The notes under the pieces: model-generated
Seen by the model: only the letters and a program-made list of their open reading frames with translations
Database searches by the model: none
Told to the model about the DNA's origin: nothing
Source: Lindgomyces ingoldianus
Taxonomy: Eukaryota > Ascomycota > Dothideomycetes > Pleosporales > Lindgomycetaceae
DNA: 64,000 nt
Direction of reading: 5' to 3'
Assembly: GCF_010093535.1 (NCBI RefSeq)
Contig: NW_022985162.1
Location: 310,001 to 374,000 of the forward strand
Part shown: positions 34,739 through 46,324 of the stretch, piece by piece
Layout of the letters: each line of letters opens with the position of its first letter
Position numbering within the stretch: position 1 is the first letter of the stretch
Translations under genes and position numbers: made by a program

Positions 34739-34771
34739 ATGTCCCGCGCTGTACGACCTGTGCCTGCGTAG
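34739..34771 (+). promoter_or_regulatory. Upstream ORF 1 of the Sec7-PH gene
   Basis: ATG with ten sense codons (MSRAVRPVPA) and a TAG, ending one base before a second upstream ATG. It would be translated before the main ATG if the transcript starts upstream. Confidence 0.5.
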
Positions 34772-34783
34772 ATGAGTTGCTAG
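34772..34783 (+). promoter_or_regulatory. Upstream ORF 2 of the Sec7-PH gene
   Basis: ATG-AGT-TGC-TAG, beginning at the base after the stop of upstream ORF 1 and ending 14 bases before the main ATG at 34798. Confidence 0.5.
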
Positions 34784-34797
34784 CCCACGCGAGCGCA

Positions 34798-37700
34798 ATG
34801 CCTTTGAAGGGCCTCCGACCGAACCGCAGTGAACGAGATCTCCAACGCCGCAGCACTCTAGATCCCGCCGGCCTCTTCAGACGAAGCGACAAGAACAAGT
34901 CATCCGACCTCCTCTCCGCTGTAGCGCCCGAACGTGTTGTTGTGTCTGAAGATGGCGGTCGCCCAACCTCCAGCGACGTCGCGCCGCCCTCATGGTCCGC
35001 TAGCTATGAGATCCCTCTCCCCTCCCCGCCCATTCAAGAACACACCCCCAATACGCGGCGGTTCAGTCTGATGCGCTTTCGGCATGCCTCAGATTCGCAG
35101 CTGTCGACAAAGGCGAAGGAACATGCTGCTGAAAATGCTCCACCCGTTCCGGCTATGCCTGCCGGTGAGACTACTCGCACCCCCTAGCAATTGGGATCAG
35201 CACTAATGTATGCGCTGCAGCCCCTGCCATTATCACCACCGCCCCGACCATGGTAGATCAGGAAGAACCGGTCATTACGAAGAGACGTGGGAGACTGCAG
35301 CAGTTCTCCCTTCGACGACGGTCCTTCGACCCTGGATCGACAGACCGGCCAAATCTTCGGAAGTCGATGGATAAGAAAGTCAGCTCAGAGATAAGGAGAG
35401 GCCCCTTTTCGTTCATGAGAAGCCAGAATAATCTGGCCGAGGACCCAGGGAGATTGTCAACAAGCCAGCGCCCGGACGCTCTTACTGAATCGGCCCACGA
35501 GTCTGCCCAGGAAGGCACGTCCTCCCTGTCCCTTCCAGTCCAAAGAGTGTCCGACTCTTCTCGGTCCGACGGGAGCTCCGCAGGGCATGTCTCCTTCGAG
35601 CATACTTTGAAGCCTCAACCGACGCCGAAGACCGGCTCCGGACGATTTGGCTTTGGGCGACGGAACAAACAGCGTGCTTCCCTATTCCCGTTACCTATGA
35701 AGATTCCTCCCCCCGAGTTTCCTGATACTGCGCCTGCGACTCCCCGGGCCTCGACGAGCGGCGTCAGCTCCGGTTCTCCCCATCACTCCCCGAATGGAGA
35801 AAGTCCTCCCTTGACTGCCATACATCACTCCCGGCTCCACCATCTTGAAAATGGAGCCAGGACCCCGCCAATCCCCTCGCCATCGCAGGTTGCCCTTGCA
35901 GCTGCATCACTGAATCTTACCTCACCGAACGCTGGTGGGCCTAGCCTGCTTCGGAACGATTCTACGAAATCAGTTCGTTCGTCACGCTCGTCACCCAATG
36001 CCGGAGTTCCAATGCGGCTTGGTCTCAGAGGTCGATCGTCGACTATGGGATCACTTGGCGGGCGCTCTGACGATGCTCCCCCGCCTACTCCCCCTTATGC
36101 TACGAGCGGACGAAACTCGACGTCCACAGCGGGGAGGAGTAGCCTGAGCAATTTATTCGGGCTAAGCGCAAGATTTCGTCAGAACTCTGAGCCGCATTCT
36201 CCAAGGCATGGTTCCCCTGCTCACGCTTTTATAGGAACCCCAGGGATCTCATCCCACCAGAACTCTTTGAATATCAGCCGCGAAGCTCTGGTTATGCCGG
36301 AACGGGAAGAGGGAGAAACACCTGGCCATTATTTGGAGCGGATGGAAGAGAACAACATCGAACGAAGCGTCATGGCTAGTTACCTCACCAAGACCGACGA
36401 CCCGTTCATGCTTGCGGTGCTGCGCAGTTATATGCGCAAGTTTGCGTTCTTCGGAGACCCGATCGACATGGCCATACGGAAGCTGCTTATGCAAGTTGAA
36501 CTACCAAAGGAAACACAGCAGATCGATCGTGTGCTACAGGGTTTCGCGGATCGGTATCATGAATGCAACCCTGGCATTTACATTAATCCTGGTATGTTGT
36601 TGAGGACGCCTGTCAGGTTGGTACCAATACTAATGATCGTCTAGACAAGGCATATTTCATTTCCTTTTCCATTGTGATCCTCCATACGGATTTCTTCAAC
36701 AAAAACAACAAGCGCAAGATGCAGAGAAACGATTACATCAAGAACTCTTCCTGTGAAGGCGTCTCTGACGATGTTCTTGGATGCATCTACGATAACATTG
36801 TCTATACACCTTTCATCCACATCGAGGATGAGCTCGATCTGAAAGGGGGAGTGTCGCGGAGAAGCAAGAAAACTGCTATACTCAAGGCTCCAATCAACGA
36901 CCCTGCTAGGAAAGCCACACGTGAGCCCATAGACCCATACACTCTCATATTTGAAGGCAAATTGGACGCTCTCCGACCGACAGTTAAAGACGTCATGAAC
37001 TTGGACGACCCCTATAGCTACCTTGGCACAGCCCTATCACTGGACGTACGGAACTCGTACAACTCGTTCTCGAAATACGGCGTCATTCAAATTGTTTCTT
37101 CAAGATCGAGGCCTGAGGCATTCATGTCGCAAGCTGCACAAGAAAACCCTCAAGAGACTTCGGTCGGCATTGTTGAAATGCCTGTGACTAAGGTGGGGAT
37201 ATTGTGGAGAAAGGACACAAAGCGAAAGAAAGCGCGATCACCGTGGCAGGAATGGGGCGCTGTCCTAACACGATCAGGGCTTTCTCTATTTAGGAATTCT
37301 GGATGGACCAAGAATCTAATGCATCAACACGAACTGCACCAGAAGCATGGATACTCCGGCCCGGTTGTATTCCAACCCCCACTCCCGGAGTTTAAACAGG
37401 ATCACATTATACCAATGGACGGCTCGGTGGCTCTGGTTGACAATACATATAGGAAACATAAAAATGCCTTCGTCATGTTCTCAAAGGTTGGAGAGGAAAC
37501 TTTTTTGGCCGACAGCGAGAAAGACTTGAATGACTGGCTGGGCGTGTTGAATTACTCTGCTGCTTTTGAGACGTTAGGCGTTCGTCCGCGGGGCCTTGTC
37601 GGAGGTTTATATGAAGGACAGAGGAATCGAGGAATCCGTCGACTCGAGTCCTCACATTCGGGCAAGTCCATCCCAACGGCGACTGGCGAGGTCACTATCC

Positions 37701-39232
37701 AGAGTGGCAAGATCGACAGTCAATTTGCTCAGCAAATGATGAATGCCCGTAAGGAGCTCATGCAAAAGCGGATCGCAGAGTCGGAGGAGAAGTTGACGCA
37801 ATCTATCAAACAGCTGGAGAATAGGTTGAGAGATGCAAGACATCTCCAAATCTTGGCACCAGTCCAGCCAAAGACAAGAGACCTCGTCATTCACGCTGCG
37901 GGCAGGTTGGCTGCAAAGCTGAAATGGGCACGCATTGAAATATGGCGTATGAAGTGTCATCGGGACATTCTAGCCCAGGAACTGGAAGACGAGAAGAACG
38001 TTGCTAGCGAACGACAAGCTCGGATTGATCGAATTGCTGGAACCTCCCAATCATCACAGCCACAGCCTTCGCCGCAACAGTCAAGCCGGACGTCTAAGAT
38101 CAGTGGACTGGCGCGTCTTAGCTCCAAGGCAAGCTCGCTCACTGCCGGCCAGAAACCCCCCCTATCCCCGTCTGCATCTGCCCGGCCGGGCACGAAGTCA
38201 TCTCGAGAAACAGACTTTGGTGAAGATGTCTTCAAGACTCCACCGGAAACGTCTCGTCAATCGAGTCCCAATCACCCCCCAGCTCAACTAGGATTCCCTC
38301 CTCTGTCATTCAGCCCTCAGTCCTCAGATCACCGAGCTTCGTTTGCTAGCTCCGCTGCTCAGTCACCCAGCCTTCAAGCCCGGGACCACCGACCATCTGT
38401 ATCTACTGTTGGAGACCGCACTGTTAGCTCGGATGTTGCTTCTGATGAAGGGTCTCAATACACCACCCCGCCTCCCATTGAGAAAGAGAAAGCGGGCCCT
38501 AAGACGCCAGACATCCCCTCTACTGACGGCTTGCGCTTAGATCCCGAGTCCGAGTCCGAAGCCGACCAGCCACCTGCTGCTCTGACTGGCTCGCCCGAAT
38601 CACGTTCAAAAGTCAGAAGAAGCCTTCATCGCACACTACGAGACTCTCATGGATCATCACACCGCCGGGGCCACAAGGGAAGAGATTCGGCATCCACGAT
38701 AGTTAGCGATGACAAGCCTGAGAGTGAAGGCCTTTCAAGAGCCAAAGGAAGCTTCACAGTCCATGGCAAGAAGGCATCTGTAATCACATTTGGTGCTGAA
38801 TGGCACAACATGCCGGCAGAGGAGAGGTTAAAAGTAAGAAAGCAAGCCCAAGAAGCCGTGCACGAAGGCGGTTCTACCGAAGAAACGGAGGGGAGCACAG
38901 ACGACCAAGCCCGCTCGGTCGTCAGTGATAGTACTGCCACAGTTCTCAGTGCGCCGACGAATGCATCTGACGACACCACCCCTCGACACTCCACAAATGA
39001 ATCTAGAAAGCAGCGCCATGTATCATCGCAGACCATCACTCCCGCTAATTTCAACCGCTCCATGAATGGACATGACTCAGGCTCCGATGATGATTCGGAT
39101 ATGAGTGAGATCGAGGAAGAATCACCAACAAGGGAACGCAGCTCGATGAGGCATACCCAGAGTGACGCGGAAGACTCTGGCGCTGAGCGTGTAAAACTGG
39201 ACTCACCCTGGCCACAGGTCGTGGAGGCCTAA
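34798..39232 (+). CDS. Arf guanine-nucleotide exchange factor with Sec7 and PH domains
   Basis: Three exons (34798-35164, 35221-36591, 36645-39232) give 1441 residues. The N-terminal third is Ser/Pro/Arg-rich and probably unstructured. The Sec7 domain (about 470-690) contains ALVMPEREEGETPGHYL, DPFMLAVLRSYMRKFAF, then VELPKETQQIDRVLQGFA with the catalytic glutamate region. It crosses the second intron into DKAYFISFSIVILHTDFFNK, an almost invariant Sec7 segment. A PH domain follows (about 760-895: VGILWRKDTKRKKARSPWQE to DLNDWLGVLNY), then a helical, coiled-coil-like stretch (about 925-1040), then a long low-complexity tail. This is the Sec7-PH layout of fungal Arf exchange factors related to Syt1 and S. 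pombe Sec74, which load GTP on Arf at Golgi, endosome or plasma membrane. The orthologue is not certain. Two short upstream ORFs precede the start. Confidence 0.92.
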
Positions 39233-40594
39233 TCTCATACTTTTCTTTCAGATGAAGCGTTTCTTTTTGTATTTGCATCTTGGTTATGTGGAAAAGTTCA
39301 ATGTTTCTACTTTCCGAACGATTCCCCTTATGCACCGTCTTCTGCGATGGTTCCTGCACTGTCTTGCAACAAGCATTGGCGTAATAGACTTCTGTTTCTG
39401 TTCCTTCCCTCTCGTCTCCTTCTCCTTCTTTTGAACAAAACACATCACACTCTTCTCACATTCTCACATCACACAGCACGGCGCTGCTTGCTTGGATTGC
39501 GACAAAGGGGATTTCAACATGAAATGACACCTTTGACACACACCCTGTTAGCAGTGACGTCTTGTATATATAAGACTCGGGACTCGGGGAGCGGCGTTCT
39601 CTCGTACCGAATCTAGGATTCTCGCTTGGTGGATAAAATAGGTGAATGGGCAGAAGGTTTGAGGCTGGTTCCGCTGAATGAATACCAAGGTTTGGTACCA
39701 AAGGGGGTTTGCGGCGTGGATGGATAGATGGATGAGGGTATGGGGATGAGGTGGAGGAGGGTGTTGATTTAGTCGAATATACCTATGGCTAACTGGACTG
39801 GGGCAAACCCTTTTTTTGTGAACGTTGAGATGGAGTGTGAGTGTGATAGAATCTACTCTACACCTTGTTCAACTTATGTTTAATAGTGTTAATGTTCCTG
39901 GCCCCTGGATCCTAAGGACCTCCCGTAATATGCCGAGGCTCAAGGGTTCACATTCCAGAGATCGCAGCGCAGAGTGCTCAGATTCGCTCAGAGTCTCCCG
40001 AAGTTTGGAGCCTTTTTATTGGATGGCCTCCTCTAGCGTTGCACGTGATTCAAAGCCAGTAAAAGGAAAGGAGAGTAGCTACCTGGGTATATTGGCCGTC
40101 AAGTCCGTTCAATACATAATACATAATTTTTGTATCACAAAAAGAAAAGGGTATTGTTCACGGAATTAGAGATCCTACCTAGCCGTGGCTGCGAAAAGGG
40201 CTATTACATGGCGGTCGAAGCCTACCTACTAGCTAAGACAAACCTCTGCATCTATTTCACTTATCATTTCATTGAATTCCCATTGCGATTAACAGGTACC
40301 ACAAGCCATCCACGAGTTTCCGACCAGTTCCTAAGATCTAGCAAAGCTTAATGACCACACTGGAAAGCTGACACCCCTCATTTGGGATTCCCGTTGATGG
40401 AAATGTGCCGAGGTTCCTGCAAGCTCTCCACCAGTAGCTTTGTAGACATCGAGAGTCATGACCGGAGATATGTCTCTAACAACTAATCTCCCAACCCCTT
40501 TCATTCACCTTTTCTTACTCATCTATAGCTAGACAGCGCTCTCAATCCACCTAGAACCACACGCCTTTGCTTGCTTACGACCTACATCGACAAG
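39233..40594. other. Intergenic, no feature seen
   Basis: About 1.36 kb between the Sec7-PH gene and the SDR gene. Open frames (39051-39443 minus, 39347-39616 plus, 39825-40169 plus) lack motifs and splice partners. The first 300 bases look like 3' UTR (T-rich with TTTGTA-like runs). Confidence 0.5.
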
Positions 40595-41522
40595 ATGACG
40601 CATAACGCCGCAAAAGACGACCTCTCAGTTTCGAACCTCTTCAATTTCTCCTCGCACATCGCCCTCGTGACGGGCGGAGGAACGGGACTCGGCGAAATGG
40701 CTGCACAAGCCTTCGTACAGAATAGTGCCCACGTCATCATTGCTTCACGGAAAGAATCTGAACTAAAGTCGACGTCGGACCGGCTCAACAAGCTCGGCCC
40801 AGGAAAATGCGAATACATAATCGCGGACCTAAAGGATAAAGCTGGCTGCGAGGCGCTTTGTGCAGAGGTCAAGAAGCGCGTGGATAGGTTAACAGTGCTA
40901 GTTAACAATACTGGAGCGACTTGGGGAGACGATTATTATAGCTTCCCCGAGAGCGGGTGGGATAAGTTGATGGCGTTGAATGTTAAGAATATCTTCTACA
41001 TGACTGTGGGATTGGAACCGCTGCTTTTGAAGGGAGCAAATGCCGATACTCCGGGTAGGGTTATCAATATTGCTAGTATGGCAGGCATACAGACGACGGA
41101 TGTTACGACTGGCGAAGCCGGTGGGCTGTCCGCGCCAGGGCATGGCACATTTAGCTGTTGGTTAAATCGGCGCCGCTTGGAGAAACACATTGCTGACTGG
41201 AATAGATGGCCCCTCCAAAGCAGCCTGTATACACCTCACCAAGATGCAAGCTTCCAAACTCGCACCGAAAAACATTATGTGCAATGTCATTTGCCCCGGC
41301 GTTTTCCCGTCTCGGATGACCAACTTTGGACTGCAGAAGTATATGGATACACTTGTTTCTGGGCAGCCGACAGGTCGTATTGGTAAGCCCTCAGACTTCG
41401 GGGGGCTGGTACTCTTCCTCAGCAGTGCCGGGAGTGCCCATATGACCGGTAATGTCATCGAAATCGACGGAGGAAGTACCCTGACGGGCTGGAGGGGGAA
41501 GAGAAACGAAAGTAAGATCTAG
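40595..41522 (+). CDS. Short-chain dehydrogenase/reductase, 3-oxoacyl reductase-like
   Basis: Two exons (40595-41156 and 41206-41522) give 292 residues. The 49-nt intron (GTTGGT to TAG) restores the active site: FS-Y-GPSKAACIHLTKMQ, giving the YxxxK catalytic pair. The coenzyme motif is TGGGTGLGEMA near the N-terminus, and LVNNTGA stands for the usual NNAG. Ser of NIASMAG is the third catalytic residue. The C-terminal IEIDGGSTLTG is typical. The closest class by eye is the fungal group annotated as RhlG-like 3-oxoacyl or carbonyl reductases, NADPH-dependent and cytosolic; the true substrate is open. It is followed 105 bases later by the convergent bZIP gene. Confidence 0.9.
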
Positions 41523-41627
41523 AAAGGTGATGACGTTCGTAAACAAGATAGAGTCCCATATTCAACCCACCTAAAAACAAACGCCAAAGGCCCGAAGCAG
41601 TACTCCCCTAAGATTATTTTCCTAACC

Positions 41628-42653
41628 TCAACCGCACCCCCGATCTAGAACCCCCCAGACCACGTCGTTCCTCACTCGACATCCACCTTCTGCTAACGGA
41701 GTGCAGCCCTTCTCAAGCGCTACCACTATTTCATCCATTTCTTGCTCCGTCTTTGCGTATTGCATGCACATCTGATACGCCCTCCCGCATTCAACTCCCA
41801 CTTCGTCTACTTCGGGAATGTCGTTGGTAAAAGAGGGAAGTGGAATTTGGGTGATGTCTACCTCAGGATTCTCCGCTAGTCGGGTGAGGAGCTTGCATGG
41901 TGCTTCCTTGGCATCGACGGGCTGACTGTGCGACGATTTCTTCGTTGGACATGTCCCCTTGCATGATTTTTGGGCTTGCGGCGGTGGTGGGAGTGGGAGT
42001 GGGAGTGGTGATTGATCGGGCTCGTCGATGAGTTCGACTCCAGAATCACTTGCTGTGCCAACAATCTGAGGAGCAGGTGATTCATCGGGGGTAGTTAGAG
42101 ATATTGCCGCGGGCTTGTCAGAGTTGACACTAGTCTGGTCCCCAGACCAAGTATTCTGCTTGCTGTGACATTTAATGGCTATCGGCACAGTCTGGGATGC
42201 CCGTATACTTTTAGTTCAACATTTCCTTTGAGGGGATCTTAGTTGCTGACCTGTGTAGGAACGGGACTCGGGCGATTGTTAAGACTGTTTGTAGTATGTC
42301 CTTTCGCCCAATCATCGACAATATGGTCGGCTACACCGACCTGTCGTAGTAGCTCCCTCAGCCTCGCATTCTCCCGCGACACCTTCTGAGCCGCAAGCTG
42401 AACTTCTTTTGTCGCCTGGACACCTTGTTCCCGGACTTGGGCGAGCTTTTGCTCCAGGTCAGAGAGATACTCCCGCTTCCGTGCACGATGCCGGCGCTTG
42501 TTTTCTCTCATGCGAGATGCGCGGTCTGGCTTCAGATCCTGGCCTCGATATCAGTTCAAATTGTCCACGATGACGAGTAAGAGGCGACGAGTCTGTCTCG
42601 ACTACTTGAGATGCCGAGGAGATGCATACCAGTACTTGATCCTCTTGCGGCAT
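41628..42653 (-). CDS. bZIP transcription factor with Cys-rich C-terminal domain
   Basis: Three exons (42653-42630, 42538-42251, 42191-41628) give 291 residues. The 24-nt first exon encodes MPQEDQVL. The basic region NKRRHRARKREYLSDLEQKL follows at about 18-37, then a coiled-coil segment (KEVQLAAQKVSRENARLREL). In the N-x7-R signature the invariant Arg is Lys here, with Arg one residue later. A Pro/Leu-rich low-complexity linker leads to a C-terminal part with about nine cysteines (CKGTC, APC, ECGRAYQMC, GCTPLAEGGC, DRGCG). This bZIP plus Cys-rich tail is a fungal-specific type of unknown target; the cysteines could sense redox or metals, which is inference. It diverges from the CHR transporter over 357 bases, so the transporter is its obvious candidate target. 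Confidence 0.88.
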
Positions 42654-43010
42654 AACTAACGTTGAATAGCTACACATGCAGTTCGAGAGAAGGTGCAGTG
42701 GACGAGTGGATGCCCCTCATTGTCTTTCAGGTTCAACTGCTTGACATAAGCAATTCTTCGGGAGTTCCCTAGATGCAAGACGTCCATTGGACGAAGTTTG
42801 TGGATCAAGGAATAAGTAAGTTCCACATTCGCTTGGCTGAACGCCTCTGGATGTCGACTTTTGTTGACCAATCAATGTGAAGGAGTCCGTCCTTGAGAGA
42901 CAATCCTAAATATCGCCGACCACAAGTATATTGGTGCACCGTACCAGAATTATTTGGATTCATTCTAAATAATCAGTTGATTCTTCATCTCTCATCCACC
43001 TACTATTGAA
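42654..43010. promoter_or_regulatory. Divergent promoter, bZIP / CHR transporter
   Basis: A 357-base gap between the two divergent starts. It is A/T-rich near the transporter side (CTAAATAATCAGTTGATTC around 42964-42982). The minus-strand frame 42656-42871 starts with a non-ATG-like context, does not join to the bZIP frame through splice sites, and is not called. No exact operator was identified. Confidence 0.5.
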
Positions 43011-44587
43011 ATGATGTCAACATCTCCACCGACACTGGATAAGAATAAAACCGACATTGAATCCCAGTCTGGCATACATATAACGCCAGTCGACAATGCG
43101 GAATCCTCTACCTCAGCAACACCGACGGCAGAAGAAGTCGACTTAGGCGAATCGAACGTCCCCAAGCTCTCCCTCCCCCACCTCTTCTGGTTTTTCTTCT
43201 ACAACTTCGGCCTTTTCGCCTGGGGTGGTCCAGTCGCGCAAATCGCACTCATCAAAGATCGCCTCGTCATAAAGGATCAATGGATCTCCCTCGAGCGCTT
43301 CCAACGCGTCTTTGCTGTCTACCAAATCCTCCCTGGTCCTGAGGCAGCAGAACTTTGCATGTTCTTCGGGTGTCTGAGTAATGGGAGACTTGGGGGCATT
43401 GTTGCTGGGTTGGCATTTATCTTGCCTGGGTTTGTGTTGATGTTGGTGGCGAGTTATGTGTATAGTTTGGCCGGTATGGACAATAAGTGGTTTAATGCGA
43501 GTTTTAGAGCGCTGCAACCAGTTGTTGCTGCTATGGTAGGTTCAACTACATATCGACGTTTGTGATAGGTCACTAATGGATGTAGATTTTCAGAGCCACG
43601 CATAAAATCGCGGATCACTCGCTCCATAAACCAGAATCCAAGAAGACGGATCCTTTCCTCGTCATTATTGCAATCTGTACTATGATCAACAGCGCTCTTC
43701 GGCTAAACATGTACGTCCCAGATCCCCCCTCTTCTTCATTCTCTAACACAACCTCCCCAGCCTCATCTCCCTCGCTCTCTACGGAGTAATCTACACCCTC
43801 ATATCTCGCCGTCTATGGATTCCTGCCGCCATCCTCTTCCTTGCCCAATACATCGGCTACACCCTCTACGTAATCTTCCACGGTATCCCTTCCCCTGTCT
43901 CCCTCGCCCTAGGCATCGCTCCCACACCCTCTCTCCTCCACCTCTTCCTTCTCGGCCTTGTCGCTGGTACGCTTTCATTCGGCGGTGCATATACTGCGAT
44001 TCCTTTCATTCAGGTTGAAGCTGTGTTGAAAGGTGGGTGGCTGTCACAACGCGTGTTTATTGATTGCATTGCAATCGGAAACGTGCTGCCTGCGCCGTTG
44101 GTGATTTTCGCGACGTTCGTGGGGTTTCAGGGGGGGATGAAAGATGGGGGTTTGGGAGTAGCGTTTGCGGGCGCGGTGATTATTACCCTGGGAATGTTTT
44201 TCCCGTGCTTTGTTTTTACGATTGCGGGACACAAAGTTTTGGAGAAGCTGGTTTATAATAAGGTAAGTCCCTCTTCCCCTTCTTCCCCCATGAAACTTAC
44301 CGAGTGTGCAATAGTTCCTAGCTCCTTTTTTCACCGGCCTTTGTGCCTCCGTCATTGGCGTAATCGCAGTCATCGCCTTCCAAATCCTAAAACCAGCGAT
44401 TGAGGGGTCAATGGAGAGTTTTTCGATTGTGCCGACGGAGCATGCGATTCAGAAGGCGAGCGAGAGTGGGATTGCGGCGGTGTTGTATGCAGTCAGTTTA
44501 GGGGTTTTGTATAAGTTTAGCGGGAAGTGGGTGGTGGTTGTTATGGTGGTGGTAGCGGCTGTTAGTGGGCAGTTTTTGTTTATTTAA
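43011..44587 (+). CDS. CHR-family chromate/sulfate-type ion transporter
   Basis: Four exons (43011-43535, 43586-43710, 43761-44262, 44315-44587) give 474 residues. The protein has two homologous halves, as in full-length CHR transporters. The first begins LSLPHLFWFFFYNFGLFAWGGPVAQIALI and holds the signature QILPGPEAAELCMFFG. The second holds GTLSFGGAYTAIPFIQVEAV and the matching signature AIGNVLPAPLVIFATFVGF. About ten hydrophobic helices are visible; the first 45 residues are polar and cytosolic. CHR proteins are proton-coupled anion transporters: bacterial ChrA exports chromate, while some fungal members take up chromate or sulfate. Direction cannot be read from sequence. ATG at 43014 is an alternative start. 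It is paired divergently with the Cys-rich bZIP gene. Confidence 0.92.
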
Positions 44588-45641
44588 GAAAGCATTTAGG
44601 GAATTTAGTGGAGATCAGAGGCGAGGGCAAGTGGTAGTGTCATTGTGTTGCGCTATGACCGCTTGGGGTGGATAGAGAAGCTCGATGGGATGTCGACGTA
44701 TGTGGTTATTGTGGCAGTTAGGTAAGTCAGTGGATAATTTTTTATTTACTTTTAGATGGTAAAACCTTAGAAAGGAGATAGAGTCAGGTTCAAGTAGGTG
44801 GTAAAGGTATGCGAGATAAGAGGGGTTCCAGCGGGAATTAAAGGGTACTATAATTCCCCGCTTGGATTAAAGATGTCGATACTGGAGGTCGCAGGGCTAA
44901 TTAGAAGCCGTGGAGGGGATTAACAGTGGCGGAGGGGATTAATGGTTACAGAGAGGATCAAGGCTGCAAAGAAGATCTCTTGATCTTCTAGCTGCTTCTT
45001 GCTCTGACGAGCTTAACAGCTTTATTTGATACCTGGAGAAAATTTTGGTTTCTAGGTAGGATGGTGTTCAAATTCGAAACATTTGTGGCATTTCGTAGTG
45101 CTTCTATAGCTTTTTGTGGGAGTCTGCCCCTCAGCAGCTGCGAAAAGCGAGGCACAGGCTTCTCAAGATCTCCAATAGTATCATGCCGAACACCTTGGTA
45201 GGCATAATCCGAAACTCCGCATTGTTCCACGGTGAGTTCTAGCATGCTTCTGTTATTCTGAATATTCATGAATAAACAAACTAGCTCTTTGAAAACGTTG
45301 CTCCTTGCAGGATGCAATGGTACTTCCTCACCGTTGAACTCGCTCTCCTCATAAACTTTGCGCTATACAGCTCTCTCAGCCGAGCAAACAAAAGAACAGT
45401 GGTGTATTTATGCGTGTTTTGGCGCCTCCTGTCCCACGGCAGCCCTTGTACTACTACCCGCAAAAATGTCCTCCGCGAACGTGTTACCAAAACACTAAGA
45501 AATTAATCAGTAGAGTTAATTACTGTAGTAACTATAACCTCATTAGCTGTACAATAACAGAAGGCAATTCATTTTTGTTCTAACTACTAAGAGATTGCTA
45601 CTATCAGTAACAGTAGCAACAGAGCTACGTTCTATTAAACA
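44588..45641. other. Degraded region with a coding-like scrap
   Basis: About 1 kb. A minus-strand frame of about 110 codons (44988-45330, containing LPQKAIEALRNATNVSNLNT) looks protein-like but is cut by frame changes upstream and matches nothing I know. At 44830-44862 an imperfect inverted repeat (AGCGGGAATTA and TAATTCCCCGCT) spans a 10-base loop. The remainder is A/T-rich. Confidence 0.35.
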
Positions 45642-46324
45642 TCACGATAATCTCGTCCGCGATTGCCCACGCCCCACACCCCCCTGCCTTCCCTCCTGCG
45701 GGATACTCAGCGCGATGCTGTCTTCAATCGCTCCTGCGACAATCGCGTCTTTCCCATTCCGTGAACATCCTGTCACACAGACTCGCCTGGAGTCGATTTG
45801 TGTGGGGAGTGTCAAGTCTAGTGCGTCGATGATTCGGTGTACACTCCACGCCCATGTGGTCATTGAGCCTTGCAGTACAGGTCATAGAAGCGGCTAACAC
45901 CCCAGGTGTTATTGTCACTAATTTCTGACTTCTGGTAAGTCATGACTGCAACTATATTCAGGACTGGGATGCCAAGGGAGCCGAATGCGAGGGTAGCGGA
46001 TATGGTGTGCTGCCGGATGTTGGGGATTCAGTTGAGATGGAGAAGCTCGTTGATTTTCCGATATTGGTTACTGTGGTGTGGGGAGGCGGGTTAGGAGGGT
46101 ACCGAGTGAATAGCGTTGTATGAGTTGCCAGATTTTAACTTTTCGGCTCGACCATTGCGGGGTTTTTGTGATGCGGGCCCGCTTAGAGGGAGAAAAAGGC
46201 CTGGCAGCGTGGTGTTGAAGACATAGGTCATGGCTGTTGGGATGTTAAGGCAGTCGGTGAGGGTGGAGGTCTGAGCTTGTGAGAGATAAATAATCGTTAA
46301 GATGGATAAGATGATAAGCAGCAT
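45642..46324 (-). pseudogene. Truncated glucuronoyl methylesterase (CE15) pseudogene
   Basis: Reading the minus strand from 46324 gives a signal-peptide-like start (LLIILSILTIIYLSQAQT), then TDCLNIPTAMTYVFNTTLPG, which resembles the CE15 N-terminus. Further on GKSTSFSISTESPTSGSTPY, then in another frame VSRFYDLYCKAQ, then WAWSVHRIIDALDLT and VCVTGCSRNGKDAIVAGA. The last contains the CE15 nucleophile motif GCSRNGK with its serine. Frameshifts separate these blocks and the gene stops at IPQEGRQGG, so the C-terminal third with the catalytic His is missing. Active family members cleave the ester between lignin and glucuronoxylan. This copy cannot make an enzyme. It suggests loss of one plant-wall esterase in this lineage. 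Confidence 0.8.

Larger units (their letters stand above)
34171..34797. promoter_or_regulatory. Divergent promoter ECM14 / Sec7-PH gene, CT-rich
   Basis: A 627-base gap between two divergent starts. The strand toward the Sec7 gene is strongly C/T-rich (around 34540-34700, with CTCTCGCTCG and CCCCCC runs), as in many fungal promoters near transcription starts. Overlapping frames on both strands (34330-34740, 34348-34629) are low-complexity shadows. Confidence 0.6.

Noticed and set aside
34330..34771. Long overlapping frames on both strands between ECM14 and the Sec7-PH gene
   Set aside because: They come from C/T- and G/A-rich low-complexity promoter sequence and shadow each other.
40595..44587. 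Secondary-metabolite cluster suggested by SDR plus bZIP plus transporter
   Set aside because: There is no backbone enzyme (PKS, NRPS, terpene synthase) and the transporter is an inorganic-anion type.
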